The translations under genes were made by a program, and so were the position numbers. A stretch of 64,000 bases of DNA from Alkalibacillus haloalkaliphilus (GTDB lineage: Bacteria > Bacillota > Bacilli > Bacillales > Alkalibacillaceae), in NCBI RefSeq assembly GCF_007991275.1, contig NZ_BJYA01000001.1, forward strand, positions 124,001-188,000. Direction: 5' to 3'. Each line of letters starts with the position of its first letter. The first letter of the stretch is position 1. A model generated the notes under the pieces. It saw only the letters and a list, made by a program, of their open reading frames with translations, was not told where the DNA came from and made no database searches. Positions 56,241-64,000 of the stretch are shown here, in pieces.

Positions 56241-56876
56241 ATGTTCTTCTTGTTGTGCTTGCTCTCGTCTGTGTTTTCGCGTAAATAAATAGAATAACGG
56301 TGTATCGATTACAGCAATAGCTAGCTTAATAACATATTGGCTTACAATCATCATCCAAATGTTCGGGACTGTACCAATGAACGCAATCGTAATAAAGATC
56401 GACGTATCAAAAAACTGTGATGTCGCTGTACTTAAGTTGTTTCTTAACCACTTAAATCGATTTCTAGTTATCTTTTTAATCGTTGCGAAAATATAGACGT
56501 CAACAAACTGTGACGTTAAATACGCCGCTGCTGATGCTAATACGAAACGGGCATTTTGACCAAGCAATTCTTCGTATGCTGCTTGTGATTCTTGTGCAAA
56601 CGGGGCAACTGGTAACAGATACCCTAAATAAATCATAATACTTGCGAAAATTTGTGCAGCAAAACCGAATAGAATCGTTTGTTTAGCCTGTTTCTTACCA
56701 TACTCTTCGTGTACGATGTCGGTAATTAGGAACGTAACAGCATAGACAACTACCGCAGCAGGTACAACGAAGTTATCACTAAATGCGACTAACTTTCCAG
56801 CTAATACGTTAGCAATAACGAGTGACGTCGCAAAAATAACATTTAAAAATATGAGCTTCTGTTCTTTACTCGTCAC
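56226..56876 (-). CDS. Queuosine precursor transporter (YhhQ/VUT family)
   Basis: This 216-aa, roughly six-helix membrane protein belongs to the vitamin uptake-like family that imports 7-deazaguanine precursors (PreQ0/PreQ1). Features visible are LVIANVLAGKLV near residue 19, YAVTFLITDIVHEEYGKKQA near 45, SQFVDVYIFATIKK near 122 and ATSQFFDTSIFI near 150. It overlaps the end of queF by 11 bp and so shares the PreQ1 riboswitch, which supports the substrate call. Confidence 0.88.
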   Translation of the reverse strand: MTSKEQKLIFLNVIFATSLVIANVLAGKLVAFSDNFVVPAAVVVYAVTFLITDIVHEEYGKKQAKQTILFGFAAQIFASIMIYLGYLLPVAPFAQESQAAYEELLGQNARFVLASAAAYLTSQFVDVYIFATIKKITRNRFKWLRNNLSTATSQFFDTSIFITIAFIGTVPNIWMMIVSQYVIKLAIAVIDTPLFYLFTRKHRREQAQQEEHQQSA

Positions 56877-57279
56877 GGTTACGCACAGCTTTCGTTGTTA
56901 GTTCAATACCACCACGCGCTGACTGGTAGACTGTTACTTCAACGTTTAACGGATCAATCGCATAAACGAAGTCATCAGCAATTTGCGCTGCTAACGATTC
57001 ACAGTAAGCACCTTCGTCACGATAAGACCATAAATAGAACTTAAGCGACTTTGACTCAATACACTTTTCGTTTGGTGTATATGTGATCTCAACTTGACCG
57101 AAGTCAGGTTGGCCAGTCTTTGGACATACTGCTGTAAACTCTAACGCCTTGAATGTAATTGTTTGTACATTCGGCGCTTCGAAAGCTTCATCTTTGAGGA
57201 TTTCACGGCCCTCTTTAACACTATCAGGTCTCGGCATTGGGCCTGACCTTGGTAAATAATAATTCTCTGACATATTCAT
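56866..57279 (-). CDS. queF: NADPH-dependent 7-cyano-7-deazaguanine reductase QueF
   Basis: This 137-aa enzyme of the tunnelling fold reduces PreQ0 to PreQ1, a queuosine precursor. The catalytic cysteine is in EFTAVCPKTGQPDFG near residue 54; the substrate-binding glutamate lies in NEKCIESKSLKFYLWSYRDEG near 80-95. Three ATGs are in frame near the start; 57279 is chosen because AAGGAG lies 5 nt upstream. That site is inside the riboswitch aptamer. The transporter gene follows in the same operon; queC, D and E are not in view. Confidence 0.93.
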   Translation of the reverse strand: MNMSENYYLPRSGPMPRPDSVKEGREILKDEAFEAPNVQTITFKALEFTAVCPKTGQPDFGQVEITYTPNEKCIESKSLKFYLWSYRDEGAYCESLAAQIADDFVYAIDPLNVEVTVYQSARGGIELTTKAVRNRDE

Positions 57280-57284
57280 CATCT

Positions 57285-57322
57285 CTCCTTAGTTTTGATT
57301 AAGCAGGATTTCGCGAACTGCT
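57285..57322 (-). ncRNA. PreQ1-I riboswitch controlling queF
   Basis: The minus strand reads AGCAG-TTCGCGAAATC-CTGCT, then TAATCAAAACTAAGGAG. Stem P1 AGCAG/CTGCT, the C-containing binding loop and the A-rich tail running into the ribosome-binding site match the PreQ1-I consensus. AGTT in the loop can pair with AACT of the tail to form the pseudoknot. Ligand binding should hide AAGGAG and stop translation. Confidence 0.9.
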
Positions 57323-57327
57323 ATTCT

Positions 57328-57356
57328 ATTATAGTTTGCACAAGTATTAATTTTAA
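57328..57356 (-). promoter_or_regulatory. Promoter of the queF operon
   Basis: On the minus strand TTAAAA (57351-57356), 17 bp, and TATAAT (57328-57333). Transcription would start within a few bases of the first aptamer nucleotide. Confidence 0.6.
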
Positions 57357-57416
57357 CAGATTAAGAGACTTTCGTTAACACTTATCATTTTACAAAATAA
57401 TGAAGAATCCAACCAC

Positions 57417-58733
57417 TTACGACTCTTCCCCAATCTTTTCAACAAACCGTTTCAGTACATGGATGGTTTGCACACAGTCATTTAGAGAAGACCATTCTTT
57501 CGGATTGTGACTGACACCGTCTAAACTTTGTGTAAACAACATCGCCATAGGAACGTATCTCCCTAATATCATCGCATCATGACCTGCTCCACTCGGTAAG
57601 TAAAACGGGTCTAAACCGAGCGCTTCTTCCACTGCTTCCCCAGCCTGCTTCTGCATTTTTTCTGGTACTTGAACAGGTGAGACATTCATACTCTCTTCTA
57701 CTTCAACAACTGTGCCATGTTGTTCACTTACAGTTTGTGCATACTCTTTCACTCGTCTAGTAATTTCACTTTTCCATTCTTCTTTAATGTCTCGAATATC
57801 TACAGTTAACGTCACTTCACCAGGAATGACATTCACACCATTAGGCTCGACTTCTAGCTTTCCGACTGTTGCAACACCTGAGTCACTCACTTGCACTGGG
57901 AAGTCTTTCACATTCGTGACAAATTCACTCGCTGCAACTAACGCATCCGTACGGTCATTCATCGGCGTATTTCCTGCATGACCAGCTACACCTTTAAATG
58001 TTACTTTAAGCCACGTTGGACCGGCAATTCCAGTTACAACGCCAACTGGTTGGTTTCGCTTCTCTAGTTGTTTTCCTTGTTCAATATGCACTTCGACAAA
58101 CGCCTTAACTTGAGATAGATCGCGTTTAGCTTCTATAAAGCCTTCTGGCGTTAAACCAACATTAGCTAACACGTCTTCAAATGGTTTGCCGTTAAAATCT
58201 ACGCGTCTTTTTTCTTCTTCAAGGTTTAACTCACCTACTACAGATTGACTACCTAAAAGCCCACCATTAAACCGCGCACCTTCCTCATCAGTGAACACAA
58301 CGACTTCAAAAGGAATGCTAGGCTTTTCATCTGTGTTTTTCCACGCTGATGCGACTTCTAATGCGCTTATGACACCTAGTGGTCCGTCAAAATGGCCACC
58401 GTGCATGACACTATCTAAATGGGAACCTGACATAACTGCTGGCCCGGCGACTAGCCCTTCTACGCGACCAAACACATTCCCAGCCCCATCAACTGTTACG
58501 GCTAGGCCGTCTTCTTCCATCCACTGTTTCACAAGTTCCTTCGCTCGCTTTTCCTCTTGTGAAAAGGAAATACGTCGACAACCTCCCTCTTCTGTCATAC
58601 CAAGCTCTGCTATAGCAGTTAAACGCTTCGCTACACGCTCTCCATCAATTCCAGAATGATTATTGTTAACATCATAATCTTTCATTAATCGGTCATAAAA
58701 CACTTGTACTTGTTGCGTGATTTGCTCTGCCAT
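57417..58733 (-). CDS. M20-family amidohydrolase (N-carbamoyl-L-amino acid hydrolase or allantoate amidohydrolase)
   Basis: This 438-aa zinc- or manganese-dependent hydrolase of the ArgE/HyuC group has visible metal ligands: GSHLDSVMHGGHFDG near residue 105, TDEEGARFN near 150, HIEQGK near 215 and PSGAGHDAMI near 390. The lid domain is at about 235-350. Start 58733 (MAEQITQQV) is chosen because GGGAGG lies 7 nt upstream. It is a single gene. The carbamoylated or ureido substrate cannot be decided from sequence alone. Confidence 0.85.
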   Translation of the reverse strand: MAEQITQQVQVFYDRLMKDYDVNNNHSGIDGERVAKRLTAIAELGMTEEGGCRRISFSQEEKRAKELVKQWMEEDGLAVTVDGAGNVFGRVEGLVAGPAVMSGSHLDSVMHGGHFDGPLGVISALEVASAWKNTDEKPSIPFEVVVFTDEEGARFNGGLLGSQSVVGELNLEEEKRRVDFNGKPFEDVLANVGLTPEGFIEAKRDLSQVKAFVEVHIEQGKQLEKRNQPVGVVTGIAGPTWLKVTFKGVAGHAGNTPMNDRTDALVAASEFVTNVKDFPVQVSDSGVATVGKLEVEPNGVNVIPGEVTLTVDIRDIKEEWKSEITRRVKEYAQTVSEQHGTVVEVEESMNVSPVQVPEKMQKQAGEAVEEALGLDPFYLPSGAGHDAMILGRYVPMAMLFTQSLDGVSHNPKEWSSLNDCVQTIHVLKRFVEKIGEES

Positions 58734-58902
58734 TTTCAATCCTCCCGACCGTGACTAAAGACTTTAACACGGTAATTCGTTTAATTAACATTATATAGGT
58801 TCACATACTATTTCTAAAGACTAAATAATATGACAATCATAAGTGACTTTTACACTTTTTCACGTTATTCTATTGGCAGTAAGTTTAATTGGAGTGAAAC
58901 AA

Positions 58903-59739
58903 TTGAAGAAGTTAAGTAAAAAAGAGCTTGCGACACACCGGCTCGAACAGCAGATCGACCTCTTTCAATGCCCAATCTGCCATGAGAAGATGGCAACCGG
59001 CGACGGAAAACTCACTTGTCCAAATCGACATATGTTCGACTTGGCTAAACAAGGTTATATCAATATGGTCCAGCAGTCAAAGAAGACGCAATACGACCAA
59101 TCACTTTTTGAAGCACGCCAACGGTTAATTCAATCAGGTTTTTACAGAGAGCTAATTTTAGCAATTGAATCATTACTGCAAAGTAGAGACACTGAATTTT
59201 TATTAGATGCTGGATGTGGAGAAGGCTCCCATTTAGCCCAAATACTACGTGGGGTTGAACATCAACTCGGTGTTGGAATAGACATTGCCAAAGAAGGCAT
59301 TCAAACAGCTGCCAAAGCTTATGAGAGTGGCCAGTGGATTGTCAGCGATTTAGCTAATACACCGTTTACCGACAATGCATTCGATGTCATTCTGAACATT
59401 TTATCACCATCAAACTATCAAGAATTCACCCGTATAATGAAAGACGATGGGATCGTTATGAAAGTCGTTCCTGGTCCGGAGTATTTAAAAGAATTACGTG
59501 AGCAAATTTTTGCAGGTACTAACCAAGAAGGATATTCAAATGAAGAGACCGTTGCACGTTTCAAGCAATTTTTCGATATAACAGACCGTGAGAAAGTGTA
59601 TCATGAAGTGACATTAACAGAAGATCAATTCCATGACTTAATTCAAATGACACCACTTACACAAGATGTGGAATTAGGTCAGCTTAAGTTTGTTGAGTCG
59701 ATTACGTTAGATTTAGAGATTTTGATTGGGGAAAAGTAA
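58903..59739 (+). CDS. RlmA-type 23S rRNA (guanine-N1)-methyltransferase
   Basis: This 278-aa SAM-dependent enzyme has an N-terminal zinc finger (CPICHEKM, then CPNRHMFD) followed by LAKQGYINM, as in the RlmA/TlrB family that methylates a guanine in helix 35 of 23S rRNA. SAM motif I is LLDAGCGEGSHLAQIL near residue 105. A TTG start at 58903 with GGAGTG upstream is preferred to an ATG 20 codons earlier, which would add a hydrophobic stretch foreign to the family. Target G745 versus G748 is not resolved. Confidence 0.8.
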   Translation: MKKLSKKELATHRLEQQIDLFQCPICHEKMATGDGKLTCPNRHMFDLAKQGYINMVQQSKKTQYDQSLFEARQRLIQSGFYRELILAIESLLQSRDTEFLLDAGCGEGSHLAQILRGVEHQLGVGIDIAKEGIQTAAKAYESGQWIVSDLANTPFTDNAFDVILNILSPSNYQEFTRIMKDDGIVMKVVPGPEYLKELREQIFAGTNQEGYSNEETVARFKQFFDITDREKVYHEVTLTEDQFHDLIQMTPLTQDVELGQLKFVESITLDLEILIGEK

Positions 59740-59740
59740 G

Positions 59741-59763
59741 GCCTGTCTTAGCAACAGGCCTAT
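59741..59763. terminator. Hairpin between convergent genes
   Basis: AGGCCTGT, loop CTTAGCA and ACAGGCCT form an 8-bp stem with poor T-tails; it probably serves both convergent genes. Confidence 0.6.
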
Positions 59764-59766
59764 TCA

Positions 59767-60147
59767 TTAATCCACTTTTCGAAACGTTACAAGGACAAAT
59801 AAGAAGAAGCTAATGAGTAAGATCGTTCCACCGGCAATAAAAAATATAGTGACGAACAAATCTGGCAGCGGAAATGGGCGAACGTAATAAAGCCACATCC
59901 CGATCGTTAAGCCAAAAGCACCGATAATACCTGTCCAAACATGAGATGTCGTTAAGAGTGATGGAGATGGATCATATACTTTGTAAAAGATTGCCCACGC
60001 AAATAACGTTAACCAACCGACGAGTAAAATGTGTGCGTGAACCGTCTGGAATTCATATCCCCCTGAACCAGCCATGTGCGATCCGATAAACGCACCAACA
60101 GCCGCAAAGATCGCAGACAACCTTAATAATGTTTTACTATAGTTCAA
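59767..60147 (-). CDS. Small four-helix membrane protein (haem-copper oxidase subunit I-like fragment)
   Basis: This 126-aa protein has about four membrane helices. The phrase VHAHILLVGWLTLFAWAIF near residue 35 is like the histidine-bearing helix of small proteins related to cytochrome oxidase subunit I or NnrS, so a haem or metal role is possible but unproven. The TTG start at 60147 (MNYSKTLLRL) follows GGAGG by 8 nt; an upstream ATG has no such site. It is a single gene between divergent and convergent neighbours. Confidence 0.6.
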   Translation of the reverse strand: MNYSKTLLRLSAIFAAVGAFIGSHMAGSGGYEFQTVHAHILLVGWLTLFAWAIFYKVYDPSPSLLTTSHVWTGIIGAFGLTIGMWLYYVRPFPLPDLFVTIFFIAGGTILLISFFLFVLVTFRKVD

Positions 60148-60284
60148 TGTTTCTCCTCCTTTTAAGATCGCATTTATAAAAATCATTAAGAAAAGTTAAA
60201 CTTTAATCAAAATACTGTTAATATACTAAATTCATGCTATGCTAATAATTAACGTATCATACATGAACACTCGGAGGTATTAAA

Positions 60285-60752
60285 ATGAATGAAGATTTAG
60301 TGAAAAACTTTTGGCATAAATTTGTTCAAGAGAACCCACAACTAGCAGACGAAAATACACCCTACACTAGTTGGGCATTTGGCTCAAATGAAGAACAAGC
60401 ACGTGAGCTGTTAGACTTAGTCAAGTCAGGCGACAAAACAGCAACTTGCTCATTATATAGAATGTACGAAGTCGAAGATGCACCACTACCTACAGAAGGT
60501 GAATTTAACGTCATTACAGACTGGAGCGGTAATCCAGAAGCTGTCACACGTACAACAGATTTAGATATCATTCCTTTCCTAGCTGTACCAGAAGACTTTG
60601 CTGAAAAAGAAGGTGAAGGCGACAAAAGCTACGAATACTGGCACGACGCTCACGTTGAATTCTTTACTGAAGAGTTAAAAAGCATTAACGAAGAATTTGA
60701 AGACGACTTACCAGTTGTTTGCGAACAGTTTGAACTACTATATAAAGAGTAA
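60285..60752 (+). CDS. ASCH-domain protein
   Basis: This 155-aa soluble acidic protein has an ASCH domain (PUA-like beta-barrel) at about residues 28-150. Typical segments are SWAFGSNEEQARELLDLV, the signature GDKTATCSLYRMYE near 50, and YWHDAHVEFFTEEL near 120. ASCH proteins are thought to bind RNA or act on nucleoside-like substrates; the role of this one is unknown. GGAGG lies 9 nt before the ATG. It is a single gene. Confidence 0.82.
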   Translation: MNEDLVKNFWHKFVQENPQLADENTPYTSWAFGSNEEQARELLDLVKSGDKTATCSLYRMYEVEDAPLPTEGEFNVITDWSGNPEAVTRTTDLDIIPFLAVPEDFAEKEGEGDKSYEYWHDAHVEFFTEELKSINEEFEDDLPVVCEQFELLYKE

Positions 60753-60759
60753 AATTATA

Positions 60760-60798
60760 CCCCTTAGCTAATGTGAGCTGAGGGGGTTTGTTTTGTTG
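60760..60798 (+). terminator. Terminator of the ASCH gene
   Basis: CCCCTTAGCT, loop AATGTG and AGCTGAGGGG are followed by GTTTGTTTTGTT. Confidence 0.65.
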
Positions 60799-60831
60799 CT
60801 TTCGTTGTGGGGAGGCGTGGGCAGGGAATGA

Positions 60832-61270
60832 TTTGGCGTTCGTGGGGTGTTATTTGGCGCTCGTGAAATTTATTTGGCATTCGTGTGATCTTTTCTGGCG
60901 CTCACAGATTTTATTTGGCATTCGCATCAACTTTTCTGGCGCTCACAGATTTTATTTGGCGTTCGTGTCACCTTTTTTGGCGCTCACGGAATTATTTTGG
61001 CGCTCGCGTCACCTTTTTTGGCGCTCATGGAATTATTTTGGCGCTCGCGTCACCTTTTTTGGCGCTCGAGGACATTATTTGGCGTTCAAAACTCATTTCA
61101 GCTCTGACAATTTATCAGCGGTCACGAAAGTTTATCAGCGCTCGGCCATTTTTATCAGCGCTCGCACACCTTTTATCAGCGTTCAGAAAAATTTATCAGC
61201 GTTCACGCATTTTTATCAGCGCTCAACCCCATTTTATCAGCGTTCGAGCCATTTTATCAGCGCTCACGCC
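60832..61270. repeat. Array E: two-block 20-bp-period repeat in the tadC 3' region
   Basis: About 22 units average 20 nt. On the plus strand 13 units carry TTTGGCGYTC or TTCTGGCGCTC words, followed by about nine with TTATCAGCGYTC (the first degenerate). Read on the minus strand from the tadC stop at 61276, the order is GAGCGCTGATAA-type units, then GAGCGCCAAA-type units, the same order as in array C after cysK. Long open frames through it are by-products of the unit length. Confidence 0.9.
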
Positions 61271-61275
61271 GCAGC

Positions 61276-62190
61276 TTAAAACACTTCCAATATCTGAATA
61301 ACAGCTGGGCCTAACAACACGATAAAGATCGTTGGGAAAATGAAAAGGACGAGTGGGAACATCATTTTGATTGGGGCTTTCATCGCCGCTTCTTCCGCTC
61401 GTTGCTTTCGTCTTTGTCTTACTTCTTCTGACTGGACGCGGAGGATCTGTACCATGCCGACACCGAGTTGTTCGGCTTGGATGACGCTTCCGACTAGTAA
61501 TTTAATATCATCCGCTTCAAGTCGGTCCCGCACGCCAGCTAAAGCTTCTTTTCGCGTTTTGCCTAGTTTCAACTCTTCTAAACAGCGGCGAAATTCGTTG
61601 GCTAATACACCTTCTTGTTTTGAAATCACTTTACTTAAAGCCGAGTCAAAGCCTAAGCCTGCTTCCATGCTAACAGCTAATAAATCAATAAAGTCCGGCA
61701 ATTCTTTTATCGCTCGATCACTTCGGACGGCTGTTTTCCACTTCAAATAGGCATAAGGTAAATAAACTGCAAATACTAAAGCCAATATGATCATAAACAA
61801 GCTTCGACCGAATGATACGTTACCAACGATTGATAGTCCAATAGCGAGCAGTGGAAACAAGGCGACTAGGATGAGTTGGACGAGACGATACTCAAAAGGA
61901 GACATGCCAAATGGACTGCCCGCTCGGAGTAGCTTCAATTCCATCTCTTCTTCTTTCGCACTTGATATATTACGTCTAAAACTTTTACGAAACTGTTTTA
62001 ACTTCGGAGCGAGAAGGCGTTGGTATAAAGATGGAGCTTTTTCTTTCGCTGTTTTTTCGCCTTCTTCTTGTGCACCTTCGTCAATGACCCAGGCGCGGCG
62101 TCGGCTGTACTTCTCTTTTCGTTCCTTACTGTACAGGACTACGCCTAAGGTAAATAAAGTCATCGTTAATACAAATAATAGAACCTCCAT
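61276..62190 (-). CDS. tadC: Tad pilus inner membrane protein TadC (T2SS F family)
   Basis: This 304-aa type II secretion F-domain protein has an N-terminal helix, a basic cytoplasmic segment, and the F domain at about residues 165-300: LPDFIDLLAVSMEAGLGFDS, then EFRRCLEELKLGKTRKEALA and terminal helices IMMFPLVLFIFPTIFIVLLG-like. It forms the pilus platform with TadB. GAGGTG precedes the ATG, 3 bp after the tadB stop. It is the last gene of the cluster in view; repeat array E begins 5 bp beyond. Confidence 0.88.
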   Translation of the reverse strand: MEVLLFVLTMTLFTLGVVLYSKERKEKYSRRRAWVIDEGAQEEGEKTAKEKAPSLYQRLLAPKLKQFRKSFRRNISSAKEEEMELKLLRAGSPFGMSPFEYRLVQLILVALFPLLAIGLSIVGNVSFGRSLFMIILALVFAVYLPYAYLKWKTAVRSDRAIKELPDFIDLLAVSMEAGLGFDSALSKVISKQEGVLANEFRRCLEELKLGKTRKEALAGVRDRLEADDIKLLVGSVIQAEQLGVGMVQILRVQSEEVRQRRKQRAEEAAMKAPIKMMFPLVLFIFPTIFIVLLGPAVIQILEVF

Positions 62191-62193
62191 CTA

Positions 62194-63168
62194 CTACACC
62201 TCAATTGACGTAATTCGCCGAACTAATAGAAACCCGATTGTCGCAGAAATTGCTGCTAATATTAATAAAATGACACCGATCGGCTCAATAAACATAACCG
62301 TCATATAATCTGGGTTCACGACATAAAGCATGCCCATCAAAATGACAGGTAATAAGCCAACGACAAGGCCAGACATGCGACCTTGTGCTGTTAAGGTTTG
62401 AATTTGGCCTTGAATTTTTACACGTTCGCGGATTGTAAAGACGATCTGTTCAAGCACGACAGCTAAATTACCGCCGACTTGTCGTTGAATGACAATGGCT
62501 TGAATCATTAAGTCTAAATCATCACTCGGAACACGTTCTTTTAACCGATTCAAGCTTTCTTCTAAAGACGTACCGTATTGCATTTCTCGCAACATCAACT
62601 CTAGCTCATCTTTAACCGGGTAAGGCGATTCATTACGGACGTTTTGTAACGCCTGTGGAAAACTAAAACCTGCCTTAAGTGCGCTAACAATAGATGAGAT
62701 CATCTCGGCTAAATGGTCATTAAACTGTTTGATTCGCTTTTTCTTTTTATACGATACAACCACTTTTGGTATATTACGCCCGACAACCAAACCAATAATG
62801 AGGAAGAGGACGTGATTAAAAATGAGATAAGCAATACCACCCGTTAACAAAATGGAGATCCACTTAAACATAATGAACTCTTCTGGTTTAAGTGGGATTC
62901 CCGCCTGGTGCAAATCCATTGCTAACTTAGCACCTTTATCTTTTTTCTTTAAACTTTTACGAATTCTCTCTTTCGTTAAGCGGAATTCAACTAGCACTTT
63001 CCGCTGTTTTTCGCGCTCACCTTTGTTCGTACTCTCTTCTTCTTCAAACAAGTATTGGTTAACGCGTTTTTTCATTTGGTCATTTCTTAAAAGCACTTTT
63101 GAAAACAACGCCATAATAAGTAACGTAACAGTTAAAAAGAAAGAGCCGAATAAAAGCGCATCGATCAT
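62194..63168 (-). CDS. tadB: Tad pilus inner membrane protein TadB (T2SS F family)
   Basis: This 324-aa T2SS F-family protein has its F domain at about residues 175-310: [40 protein letters not shown] and [20 protein letters not shown]. The start at 63168 is chosen because GAGGAG lies 8 nt upstream and the ATG overlaps the cpaF stop (ATGA). With TadC it anchors pilin assembly in the membrane, driven by the CpaF ATPase. Confidence 0.88.
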   Translation of the reverse strand: MIDALLFGSFFLTVTLLIMALFSKVLLRNDQMKKRVNQYLFEEEESTNKGEREKQRKVLVEFRLTKERIRKSLKKKDKGAKLAMDLHQAGIPLKPEEFIMFKWISILLTGGIAYLIFNHVLFLIIGLVVGRNIPKVVVSYKKKKRIKQFNDHLAEMISSIVSALKAGFSFPQALQNVRNESPYPVKDELELMLREMQYGTSLEESLNRLKERVPSDDLDLMIQAIVIQRQVGGNLAVVLEQIVFTIRERVKIQGQIQTLTAQGRMSGLVVGLLPVILMGMLYVVNPDYMTVMFIEPIGVILLILAAISATIGFLLVRRITSIEV

Positions 63169-64000
63169 ACGCCCCACTCCTCTTGCTCAACAAAAACATT
63201 AGCAGGGATTTTAATTCCAGAACGTTCAAGTTGTTCATAAAACTTCGGTCGTACTCCAGTTGGAGCTAAATGACCGATGATTTTTCCTTGTTCATCGACA
63301 CCATCTTGTTTAAATTCAAAAATATCTTGTAAAACGATGACATCGCCTTCCATGCCTTGCACTTCAGTGATCTTTTCAATCCGGCGAGTACCATCTTTAA
63401 AACGTGATTGCTGAACAATGACATCAATCGCTCCTGAAATTTGGTCACGAATCGCTTTGATCGGCAGCTCAACTCCCGCTAACAACACCATCGTCTCAAG
63501 ACGTGATAACATATCACGCGGACTGTTGGAGTGACCGGTTGCAAGTGAACCGTCATGACCAGTATTCATCGCTTGAAGCATGTCTAGCGCCTCAGCTCCA
63601 CGCACCTCACCAATGACAATACGGTCCGGTCGCATACGTAGCGAGTTACGAACGAGGTCACGAATTGTAATGGCTCCCTTTCCTTCAATGTTCGGCGGGC
63701 GTGATTCAAGTGATATGATATGGTCTTGCCCTAGTTGCAATTCAGCTGCATCTTCAATCGTTACAATTCGTTCATCATTTGGAATAAAATTCGATAACAC
63801 GTTTAATGTCGTTGTTTTACCTGAACCTGTACCACCACTAACAAACATGTTTAAACGAGCCTTAACACACGCATCAATAAACGTCGCCATCTCCCGCGTT
63901 AACGTCCCGAAGTTAATTAAATCTTCTATTGTAAATGGATCAGCCGCAAATTTACGAATGGTTATCGTCGGTCCATTTAAAGCAAGTGGAGGAATGATCG
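63165..64000 (-). CDS. cpaF: Tad pilus assembly ATPase CpaF/TadA (5' part outside window)
   Basis: The reading frame stays open to the window edge, so this is the C-terminal 277 residues of a secretion ATPase. Motifs visible are [16 protein letters not shown], Walker [16 protein letters not shown] box [31 protein letters not shown] (Walker B region) and the His box [19 protein letters not shown]. It powers Flp-type pilus assembly. The stop codon overlaps the start of tadB. An ATG at 63890 lies inside the conserved domain and is not the start. Confidence 0.93.
   Translation of the reverse strand, partial: IIPPLALNGPTITIRKFAADPFTIEDLINFGTLTREMATFIDACVKARLNMFVSGGTGSGKTTTLNVLSNFIPNDERIVTIEDAAELQLGQDHIISLESRPPNIEGKGAITIRDLVRNSLRMRPDRIVIGEVRGAEALDMLQAMNTGHDGSLATGHSNSPRDMLSRLETMVLLAGVELPIKAIRDQISGAIDVIVQQSRFKDGTRRIEKITEVQGMEGDVIVLQDIFEFKQDGVDEQGKIIGHLAPTGVRPKFYEQLERSGIKIPANVFVEQEEWGV

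Noticed and set aside
60788-61301. Two overlapping open frames of 163 and 138 codons on the plus strand
   Set aside because: They lie entirely in repeat array E. The unit lacks stop codons and the translations are periodic strings of the same words in two frames, with no independent sign of a protein.

Overview
The window looks like a chromosomal segment of a spore-forming, probably halotolerant member of the Bacillaceae (Bacillota). Evidence: low GC, strong AGGAGG/GAGGTG ribosome-binding sites, frequent TTG and GTG starts, a CotF-type spore coat protein, HutP-controlled histidine utilisation, PreQ1-I and guanidine-I riboswitches, an acidic set of lipoproteins, a BCCT carrier and a NaChBac-type sodium channel. 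Species cannot be named from sequence alone. No rRNA, tRNA, CRISPR, transposase or prophage was found.

Layout. 1-4.2 kb: leader region with two tiny ORFs and two hairpins, then the heterodimeric drug exporter BmrC/BmrD. 4.2-11.6 kb (minus): an unknown membrane-anchored protein, the hutP-H-U-I-G operon with promoter, HutP box and terminator all visible, and an acyl-CoA thioesterase. 11.7-16.4 kb: BCCT carrier, TPR protein, and the threonine-to-glycine pair tdh/kbl. 16.5-22.6 kb: peptide ABC importer, with the binding protein divergent from the membrane and ATPase genes. 22.6-31.2 kb: typA, an MFS exporter with an ArsR-type regulator and two palindromic operators, a HesB/YneR-like protein, RarD, methionine gamma-lyase with a cre site, and a lytic transglycosylase. 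31.2-36.5 kb (minus): threonine aldolase, alpha/beta hydrolase, pabA with a fused pabBC, and a flavin reductase-like protein. 36.6-39.9 kb: kynureninase and kynurenine formamidase (plus) facing tryptophan dioxygenase and a 67-aa co-operonic protein (minus). 40-46.2 kb: cysK, an acidic lipoprotein, and a Fur-boxed ferric iron ABC importer. 46.5-52.8 kb: MFS exporter, pdxK, then yrrT-luxS-mccA-mccB for recycling S-adenosylhomocysteine sulfur into cysteine, and cotF. 53-57.4 kb: BacNav channel, guanidine-I riboswitch with two SMR subunits and an MFS gene, and a PreQ1-I riboswitch before queF and a queuosine-precursor transporter. 57.4-64 kb: M20 amidohydrolase, RlmA-type methyltransferase, small membrane protein, ASCH protein, and the end of a Tad pilus cluster (tadC, tadB, cpaF), cut by the window edge.

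The most unusual content lies between genes. Five intergenic arrays (7.05, 22.6, 41.0, 52.8 and 60.8 kb) consist of degenerate units of 20-21 bp, about two helical turns. Each unit has a conserved word of roughly 8-10 nt and a variable remainder. Two arrays carry the same two word blocks in the same order, each starting within about 15 nt of the stop codon of the gene it follows. Two others share an identically spaced 12-12-12 hairpin module. Separately, a 120-140 bp hairpin element occurs twice (29.1 and 38.6 kb) with compensatory base changes in its stems. I do not know a described function for either class.
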